Of a stretch of DNA of 59,851 nucleotides, positions 54,916 to 59,851 are shown one piece after another; positions within the stretch are counted from its first letter, which is position 1, and the number at the start of each line of letters is the position of its first letter. Source of the DNA: an uncultured Bacteroides sp. (GTDB lineage Bacteria > Bacteroidota > Bacteroidia > Bacteroidales > Bacteroidaceae); assembly GCA_900555635.1 (NCBI GenBank), contig USLU01000030.1, positions 1 to 59,851 of the forward strand, in the 5' to 3' direction. Made by a program: the position numbers and the translations under genes. Under the pieces are notes generated by a model that was not told where the DNA came from, did no database searches, and saw nothing but the letters and a program-made list of their open reading frames with translations.

Positions 54916-56205
54916 CTAAAACAATGCCTGTATCGCAAATAGCGGAAAGTTTGTCATCCATTCCTGTTTGCGATAGCCGGACATGGAGAAACGTGCTCCG
55001 TGTAGTCCGGGATTCTTCTCTATAAACGAGCGTAGGCTTTTGGATTGTAAATTCTCTTCTGCTTTTACTTCTACAGGAATTATTTCCGTATCATTTTGTA
55101 GTAGGAAATCAATTTCTCCACGAGAGTTGTCAGACGACCAATAGTAAATACTCAGATTCTTGATAGTCTCCAATTGTTGTAGTACATATTGTTCGGTTAA
55201 TGCTCCTTTGTAGTCAGTAAACAGATTATTCCCTTCAAGTAAAACTTTGGCCGGCAAATTACTCATGGCACACATAAGCCCTGTATCTACTATGAATAGT
55301 TTGAAGGCTGCAAAGTCTTCGTATGCTGATAAAGGCATTTGTCCTTTCTTGCTACGGTTTATCTTATATATTAATCCGGCATCTTTCAACCACTCAATGG
55401 CAATTTCAAACTCTTTAGCCCGAGCGCCTTCTTTGAGTTGACCGTATATGAATTTACGATTCTCTTTAGATAATTGGGCTGGTATGGATTTCCAAACCAT
55501 ACGTATACGTGGAACTTCCGTAATGGGGGCATGCTTGGAAAAATCACGGTCGTAAGCATCGAGTATGTTTTGTTGCAATTGGCGTACTTTCATCAGGTTT
55601 TTTTCCGTGATAAAGGAAGATACAACTTCCGGCATTCCGCCGATGTAATAATATTGCTTGAGATATTCTTGAAGCTTGGACTGGAATACTGTTATCATCT
55701 CCCAATCTTTGGATAGTAGCAGTTCCTTTAATTTTTCTTGTCCTATTGCATCCAGATATTCGAAGAAAGAGAGAGGATAAAGATCCATGAACTCTACTTT
55801 TCCTACGGGAAATGAGTTGTTTTCGTGCATAGCGATGCCTAGGAGTGAACCTGCTGCGATAATATGATATTGAGGTGCTTTCTCTTGAAAATATTTTAAT
55901 GCGGTAAGCCCGCGTGGAGCTTCTTGTAATTCGTCGAAGATGATGAGTGTGTTGGTATCTATCACTACATTCGTAGCAAGTTGCAGTGCGAGCAAGATTC
56001 GCTCTATATCAAAATCCTTCTGGAAAACTTGTTTCACAATCTCATTGTCTTCAAAGTTTATATAAGCGTATTGGGCGTATGCTTCTTTCGCAAACTCTTT
56101 CATAAGCCATGTTTTCCCAACTTGTCGGGCACCTTGCAAAATGAGTGGTTTTCGGTCTCCTCGGCTTTTCCAGTCATATAATTCTTTAATTGCTTCTCTT
56201 CTCAT
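54916..56205 (-). CDS. AAA ATPase with DUF4143 domain
   Basis: This 429-residue cytosolic protein has Walker A G-A-R-Q-V-G-K-T (25-32) and Walker B I-I-F-D-E-L-Q-E-A-P (about 88-97), in the AAA_14 style. The DUF4143 C-terminal domain is nuclease-like (Y-Y-W-S-S-D-N-S-R-G-E-I-D-F-L and P-V-E-V-K-A-E-E). The E-I-D-F-L and E-V-K pair resembles the PD-(D/E)XK core. These proteins are common in Bacteroides accessory DNA; their role is unknown, and defence or toxin-like activity has been guessed. It has a full promoter at 56241-56272 overlapped by direct repeats. Confidence 0.9.
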   Translation of the reverse strand: MRREAIKELYDWKSRGDRKPLILQGARQVGKTWLMKEFAKEAYAQYAYINFEDNEIVKQVFQKDFDIERILLALQLATNVVIDTNTLIIFDELQEAPRGLTALKYFQEKAPQYHIIAAGSLLGIAMHENNSFPVGKVEFMDLYPLSFFEYLDAIGQEKLKELLLSKDWEMITVFQSKLQEYLKQYYYIGGMPEVVSSFITEKNLMKVRQLQQNILDAYDRDFSKHAPITEVPRIRMVWKSIPAQLSKENRKFIYGQLKEGARAKEFEIAIEWLKDAGLIYKINRSKKGQMPLSAYEDFAAFKLFIVDTGLMCAMSNLPAKVLLEGNNLFTDYKGALTEQYVLQQLETIKNLSIYYWSSDNSRGEIDFLLQNDTEIIPVEVKAEENLQSKSLRSFIEKNPGLHGARFSMSGYRKQEWMTNFPLFAIQALF

Positions 56206-56240
56206 TGTATTTCAACTTGTTAATATACCTCTTTGAGTAG

Positions 56241-56272
56241 CAAAAGTAGCGAAATACTCAGAGAAAAACAAA
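56241..56272 (-). promoter_or_regulatory. Full-consensus promoter of the DUF4143 ATPase gene
   Basis: On the minus strand TTTG (56269-56272), 20 bases, then TACTTTTG (56241-56248) fits both boxes. The start codon at 56205 lies 36 bases past the -7 box. The -33 box is part of the first of three direct repeats. Confidence 0.65.
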
Positions 56273-56357
56273 AAGTCGTCCTTAAAAGTGTAATAAGTGC
56301 ACAAAAAGTCGTCCTTAAAAGTGTAGTTAGTTACCAAAAGACATCCCTAAAAGTGGG
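56268..56357 (+). repeat. Three direct repeats of about 33 bases upstream of the ATPase gene
   Basis: ACAAAAAGTCGTCCTTAAAA begins copies at 56268 and 56301; a diverged copy (ACCAAAAGACATCCCTAAAA) begins at 56333. Spacing is 33 and 32 bases, about three helical turns, so the same face of the DNA is presented each time. The array starts at the -33 box and extends upstream, as expected for operator or activator sites. Confidence 0.8.
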
Positions 56358-56390
56358 TTTATAGCTGCAAAACTAACTTCAAGCTAGGAG

Positions 56391-56524
56391 TCTCAATTCA
56401 GTTTTGCATGCACTTTTACTATCATACTCTCATAAATACTCTGTATCCTCTTATTCATCGGTGATTGAGGCATGATAGTAACCCTGATAGCAGGTATGAG
56501 AGTAAACGCCTACTCTCATACCTG
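56391..56524 (-). repeat. Left inverted repeat of the HU/VirE unit
   Basis: The inverse complement of this stretch matches 59662-59795 along about 134 bases at roughly three quarters identity. Shared blocks include the CAGGTATGAG hairpin, CTGCTATCAGGGTT, CTATCATGC, GATGAATAA, TTTATGAGAG and GCAAAACT. The match goes about 100 bases beyond the hairpin, so it is more than a shared terminator. Confidence 0.8.
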
Positions 56525-56531
56525 TTATCAG
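56484..56531 (-). terminator. Terminator of the HU-like gene
   Basis: The stem CTGATAGCAGGTATGAGAGT pairs across a six-base loop with 56511-56531 (one G-T pair). It lies about 20 bases past the minus-strand stop and forms the inner end of the left inverted repeat. Confidence 0.75.
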
Positions 56532-56550
56532 TTAAAATAGAGGTAATTAC

Positions 56551-57171
56551 TTAATTATTACCATAATACCCTTTTGCCGGTATATATATCGGTTGCATCA
56601 ATCCACCTGCATTTTCCAGCTTTTTTTCGCTGCGCAGACGTCTAAGATGCCGCATTGCGGTACTTTTTGTCATTCCGCAGAGACTTTGAAAGTCGGTTCT
56701 TCTCAAGAATTGATGAGTTTTGAAGTAATTCGTCAGGCGCAGGTCAATCTCTTCGTTGCTGATTCGTTTGAATTCCAGGCTTCCTTTCAAGCATTTTACT
56801 TTCAGCGTGCCGAATTCGTTCTTCAACGTTTGGTCTGCACGGAATTTGATGGCTTTCAGTTTCACTTTGGTTACTTTCCGTTTGGTTTCAGCGGTTACCG
56901 GTTCCGTGCTGGTGAGGCAAGGGTAGAAGTAGCCGATGCCGTCCAGATGTACCTGCCTACCTTCGGCAAGTTCTTCGCCCATGACATGCGAAAGGGCGTC
57001 TAGCACTGCGCTGACGTCGGTTTCGGACAATGAACTGCGTTCCTGAATACGGCGGCGCAGCACGTCGGTACCGGTAGAACCGTTCAATTTGATGCGCGGG
57101 TGCAGTGTTTTCTCATTTTCTTTTTTGTCAGAGGGCTTCGGGTCCTCGTACCAGTCAAATAGTATAGCCAT
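56551..57171 (-). CDS. HU-family (HU-HIG-like) DNA-binding protein with C-terminal winged-helix-like part
   Basis: I chose the ATG at 57171, giving 206 residues that begin M-A-I-L-F-D-W-Y-E-D-P-K-P, a start typical of Bacteroides HU-HIG proteins. The longer frame from 57261 adds 30 residues of low-complexity type. The HU-like domain (about 20-130) includes R-R-I-Q-E-R-S-S-L-S-E-T-D-V and G-R-Q-V-H-L-D-G-I-G-Y-F. The C-terminal part (about 145-205) looks like a small helix-turn-helix (F-Q-S-L-C-G-M-T-K-S-T-A-M-R-H-L-R-R-L). It probably binds DNA near the VirE gene or the element ends. A full promoter lies at 57394-57425. Confidence 0.85.
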   Translation of the reverse strand: MAILFDWYEDPKPSDKKENEKTLHPRIKLNGSTGTDVLRRRIQERSSLSETDVSAVLDALSHVMGEELAEGRQVHLDGIGYFYPCLTSTEPVTAETKRKVTKVKLKAIKFRADQTLKNEFGTLKVKCLKGSLEFKRISNEEIDLRLTNYFKTHQFLRRTDFQSLCGMTKSTAMRHLRRLRSEKKLENAGGLMQPIYIPAKGYYGNN

Positions 57172-57393
57172 AGCTTTGAGTTTTAAAGTACGCGTATTTC
57201 TTGGGGCAATCGCAGGTATGGAATACATCAATGGCTTGTGTTTCTTTGGTTCAGCCCTCATGTATCTTCTGTTCAGCCTTTATGTTTGTTATATATTTAC
57301 ATGAATGAACATATTTATCTACTGCAATGAATAGATTCGTTTACTAATGAGAATGTATCTATTCACTAATGTAAACACTTATCAAACACAAAG

Positions 57394-57425
57394 CAAAGAT
57401 ACAACAAACACAAAGCAAAAACAAA
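57394..57425 (-). promoter_or_regulatory. Full-consensus promoter of the HU-like gene
   Basis: On the minus strand TTTG (57422-57425), 20 bases, then TATCTTTG (57394-57401). The start at 57171 leaves a leader of about 215 bases, long enough for control or for a missed short peptide. Confidence 0.6.
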
Positions 57426-57502
57426 TGAAACGCCTTGATTTATCAGAAGAAATACGTGTTGTTTTATTCCGTGAAATGCTTGCTTTTCGAGTGTTTATGC
57501 TG

Positions 57503-57510
57503 TATCTTTA
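57503..57510 (+). promoter_or_regulatory. Near-consensus -7 box of the VirE gene
   Basis: TATCTTTA differs by one base from TAnnTTTG and lies 49 bases before the ATG at 57560. With the opposite promoter it forms a divergent control region rich in repeated ACAAA and ATGAAT-type words. Confidence 0.35.
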
Positions 57511-57559
57511 CAGGAATTAAGCGGCTTGCCGCAATTGTGAATTAACCGATAACCAATCA

Positions 57560-59653
57560 ATGAAAATTACTTTAATCAGAAAAGAAAAAGAGACTGGCAG
57601 AGAGATGCTTAGCACCTGCGAAACAGACACATTGTTCGATAAAATAAAGACAGAGACAAAATCAAAATACATCACTGCCTTACGCGAGATACTGCCTGTA
57701 CTGGAGGGTACCCGCTCCCGGTATGAACACATCGAGAAACTGCCACGCATGTATCCGGCTGTGGAATATACCCGCACCCGAGAAGGAGAACGACGGATGA
57801 AGCAGTATAACGGACTGGTGCAGTTGGAAGTTAACAAACTCTCCGGGCGTTATGAAGTGGAATTCGTGAAACGTCAGGCGGAACTCCTGCCACAGACTTT
57901 TGCCGCCTTTTGCGGTTCGAGTGGGCGAAGCGTGAAGATTTGGGTGCGTTTTGCCTTGCCCGATGAGGGCGGACTGCCTGCGAGGGAAGCCGAAGCGAAG
58001 CTGTTTCATGCTCACGCCTACCGCCTTGCCGTGAGATGCTATCAGCCTGTTATCTCATACGACATCACTTTGAAAGAGCCGGTGTTGACGCAAAGTTGCC
58101 GTATGACGCTGGACGAGGCTCCTTATTATAATCCCGAGGCTGTACCATTCTGCCTTGCCCAACCGCTCGCCATGCCCGATGAAGGTACTTTCCGTCAACG
58201 CAAGCAAGACGAGAAGAATCCGCTGGCACGCATGACGCCCGGTTATGAAACGGCGGAAACATTTACATTGATGTACGAAGCCGCTTTGGGGCGTGCACTC
58301 AGTGAAATGGTGGAGTGGAAGCGTGGAGACGAATTGCAGCCGCTACTTGTCAGTCTTGCCGAGCATTGTTACAAAGCAGGGTTGCCCGAAGAAGAAGCGG
58401 TGCGTCAGACGTGGAATCATTATCATCGCCAAGCCGATGAACAGACCATCAGGTTGACTTTGCACAACCTTTATAAGGAATCCAAAGGTTTCGGGAAGAA
58501 AAGCAGTAGGACGAAGGAACAGGAAACGGCTTTCTTGTTGGAAGAATTTCTGAACCGCCGCTACGAATTTCGCTATAACACCGTGCTCGACGACTTGGAA
58601 TACCGCCAACGGGACTCCATTCACTTCTATTTCAAGCCTGTGGAGAAACGTGTACGCAACAGTATCTCCATCGAAGCTTTGAAAGAAGGTATCAGTGCTT
58701 GGGATCGTGATGTAGATCGTTTCTTGAATTCTGAATACGTCCCCCTATATAATCCGGTGGAAGAGTTTTTGTACGACGCGGGTCGGTGGGATGGCAAAGA
58801 CCGTATCCGCGCGCTTGCCGACTTGGTTCCGTGCAACAATCCGCACTGGCGGGAGCTGTTCTACCGCTGGTTTCTCAGTATGGTGGCGCATTGGCGGGGG
58901 CTGGATAATCAGCATGGAAACAGCACTTCGCCTTTGCTGGTGGGGGCGCAGGGATATCGTAAATCTACGTTTTGTCGCATCTTATTACCGCCTGAATTGC
59001 GTTTTGGATATACTGATAGTCTGGATTTCAAAAGTAAACAAGAGGCAGAACGCTATTTGGGACGTTTCTTCTTGATTAATATTGACGAGTTCGACCAAGT
59101 GAACGTCAGTCAGCAAGGATTCTTGAAGCATCTGTTGCAGAAGCCTGCCGCCAATTTGCGGAAACCTCACGGCAATACCATCCGTGAAGTGCGCCGGTAT
59201 GCTTCTTTTATCGGAACGAGTAATCAGAAGGATTTGCTGACCGATCCCAGTGGCAGGCGCCGTTTTATCTGTATCGAGGTGACGGCGCCCATCCGTACCA
59301 ATGTCACTATCAACTATAAGCAACTTTATGCACAGGCTATGGATGCCGTCTGCCACGGTGAACGCTATTGGTTGGACGACCAGGATGAGGCTATCTTGAA
59401 GCAGACCAATCGGGAATTTGAGCAGGCTAGTCCATTGGAACAGCTTTTTCATTGTTACTTTCGTTCGGCAGATTCGGAAGAAGAAGGCGCGTGGCTGACG
59501 GCTATGCAGATCATGAATTATCTACAGACAAAAACGAAAGATAAGCTGGCTATCAATAAAGTAGCGCAATTTGGGCGTACGCTTCAGAAGCTGAATATAC
59601 CTTGCAGGAAGTCGTATAAAGGAACGCTTTATCATTTGGAGAAGTTGGGATAA
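57560..59653 (+). CDS. BT4734-like VirE protein: primase-like N-terminus and SF3-type helicase
   Basis: This 697-residue protein is soluble. The N-terminal part (about 40-210) matches the BT4734/VirE_N type, with Y-N-G-L-V-Q-L-E-V-N-K-L and K-I-W-V-R-F-A, related to archaeo-eukaryotic primases. The C-terminal ATPase (about 400-640) has a degenerate Walker A G-A-Q-G-Y-R-K-S-T near 463, where Arg replaces the usual Gly before Lys. It also has Walker B F-L-I-N-I-D-E-F-D, sensor F-I-G-T-S-N-Q and an arginine finger G-R-R-R-F. Such proteins prime and unwind DNA for mobile elements. It stands alone apart from the divergent HU-like gene, and the right inverted repeat follows. Confidence 0.88.
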   Translation: MKITLIRKEKETGREMLSTCETDTLFDKIKTETKSKYITALREILPVLEGTRSRYEHIEKLPRMYPAVEYTRTREGERRMKQYNGLVQLEVNKLSGRYEVEFVKRQAELLPQTFAAFCGSSGRSVKIWVRFALPDEGGLPAREAEAKLFHAHAYRLAVRCYQPVISYDITLKEPVLTQSCRMTLDEAPYYNPEAVPFCLAQPLAMPDEGTFRQRKQDEKNPLARMTPGYETAETFTLMYEAALGRALSEMVEWKRGDELQPLLVSLAEHCYKAGLPEEEAVRQTWNHYHRQADEQTIRLTLHNLYKESKGFGKKSSRTKEQETAFLLEEFLNRRYEFRYNTVLDDLEYRQRDSIHFYFKPVEKRVRNSISIEALKEGISAWDRDVDRFLNSEYVPLYNPVEEFLYDAGRWDGKDRIRALADLVPCNNPHWRELFYRWFLSMVAHWRGLDNQHGNSTSPLLVGAQGYRKSTFCRILLPPELRFGYTDSLDFKSKQEAERYLGRFFLINIDEFDQVNVSQQGFLKHLLQKPAANLRKPHGNTIREVRRYASFIGTSNQKDLLTDPSGRRRFICIEVTAPIRTNVTINYKQLYAQAMDAVCHGERYWLDDQDEAILKQTNREFEQASPLEQLFHCYFRSADSEEEGAWLTAMQIMNYLQTKTKDKLAINKVAQFGRTLQKLNIPCRKSYKGTLYHLEKLG

Positions 59654-59661
59654 ATTATTTT

Positions 59662-59695
59662 CAGGTATGAGGGTAAGCTTTTGCCCTCATACCTG
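59662..59695 (+). terminator. Terminator of the VirE gene
   Basis: The stem CAGGTATGAGGG (59662-59673) pairs with CCCTCATACCTG (59684-59695) across a ten-base loop. It lies eight bases past the stop and is the inner end of the right inverted repeat. Confidence 0.75.
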
Positions 59696-59795
59696 CTATC
59701 AGGGTTGCTATCATGCTTTGAATGCTGATGAATAAAGGGATGAAGACCGTTTATGAGAGCATGAGAGTAAAAATGCGTGCAAAACTAAAATGAAG
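59662..59795 (+). repeat. Right inverted repeat of the HU/VirE unit
   Basis: This 134-base stretch is the inverse-complement partner of 56391-56524. The remaining 56 bases of the window (59796-59851) hold no recognised feature. Confidence 0.8.
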
Positions 59796-59851
59796 CCCTG
59801 AGTTCAAGTTTTAAATGCGACACTTCGGTCAGATAGTGGTGTTGGGTATAA

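Larger units (their letters stand above)
56391..59795. mobile_element. Putative inverted-repeat-bounded element with HU-like and VirE-primase genes
   Basis: Two divergent genes, an HU-like DNA-binding protein and a BT4734-type VirE protein, are enclosed by inverse-complementary ends of about 134 bases. This gene pair recurs in Bacteroides accessory regions and a VirE helicase-primase suggests DNA replication, as in plasmids, phages or satellites. No transposase or integrase gene lies inside and no target duplication was identified, so mobility is inferred. The ends could also be matched regulatory or terminator regions that arose by duplication. Confidence 0.45.

Noticed and set aside
56268..56357. 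CRISPR or a short repeated peptide gene
   Set aside because: Spacing leaves only about 10 unique bases between copies. The open frame across them has no start or further support. Overlap with a promoter explains them better.
57172..57261. N-terminal extension of the HU-like protein
   Set aside because: The family start M-A-I-L-F-D-W-Y lies at 57171; the 30 extra residues look untranslated, although this is not proven.

Overview
The window looks like a chromosomal segment of a gut Bacteroides. Tandem SusC/SusD outer-membrane pairs, propeller and AraC-type regulators, Bacteroidota-type promoters (TAnnTTTG, sometimes with TTTG 19-20 bases upstream), weak ribosome binding sites and families such as GH92, GH97, GH18/DUF1735 and BT4734-like VirE proteins all point there. 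I cannot name the species. No rRNA, tRNA or CRISPR array was seen.

Layout. (1) 1-2600 is an AT-rich accessory array. Three copies of a 64-base repeat (two with a longer, diverged upstream part) are each followed by a short orphan reading-frame tail and then a small gene. The small genes include two paralogous membrane-anchored proteins and a DUF1871-like protein. It resembles the decayed, immunity-rich end of a polymorphic-toxin locus. (2) 2937-21275 is a polysaccharide utilization locus (PUL) fitted to high-mannose N-glycans: SusC with an STN domain, SusD, a GH18-like lipoprotein without the catalytic motif, a DUF1735-LamG lipoprotein, an active-looking GH18 endo-beta-N-acetylglucosaminidase, GH97, GH92, an MFS transporter, a GH130 phosphorylase and a second GH92. 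The inferred route is surface cleavage of the chitobiose core by GH18, import by SusCD, periplasmic trimming by the GH92 enzymes (with GH97 perhaps removing glucose caps), inner-membrane transport of Man-GlcNAc by the MFS protein and cytosolic phosphorolysis by GH130. (3) 21386-34000 is mostly minus-strand core and housekeeping genes: TraB/GumN, NlpC/P60, an ABC ATPase with a DUF5687 membrane protein, an M16 peptidase, kdsA, a lipid kinase, miaA, a PAS histidine kinase and an AraC regulator. A candidate small RNA of about 60 nt lies on the plus strand at 32999-33060. A divergent SLC13/DASS anion transporter follows.

(4) 36162-54349 is a second carbohydrate region, apparently for a uronic-acid-containing glycan. 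It has two heparinase II/III-like proteins (the second split by a one-base frameshift), between them a membrane propeller-AraC regulator with no kinase or receiver domain, then an ECF sigma factor with no visible anti-sigma gene, SusC without STN, SusD, a PL38/alginate-lyase-like protein and a second, atypical GH97. (5) 54438-59851 is accessory again. It holds a strong terminator, a fragment of a HAD-domain gene with a G9 tract, a DUF4143 AAA ATPase whose promoter is overlapped by three 33-base direct repeats, and a divergent HU-like/VirE-primase gene pair bounded by 134-base inverted repeats. That last unit looks like a small mobile or satellite element.

The strongest candidates for something undescribed are the repeat-tail-immunity array at the left end, the inverted-repeat-bounded HU/VirE unit at the right end, and the iteron-like repeats at the DUF4143 ATPase promoter. 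Family assignments rest on motifs read by eye; no database search was possible.
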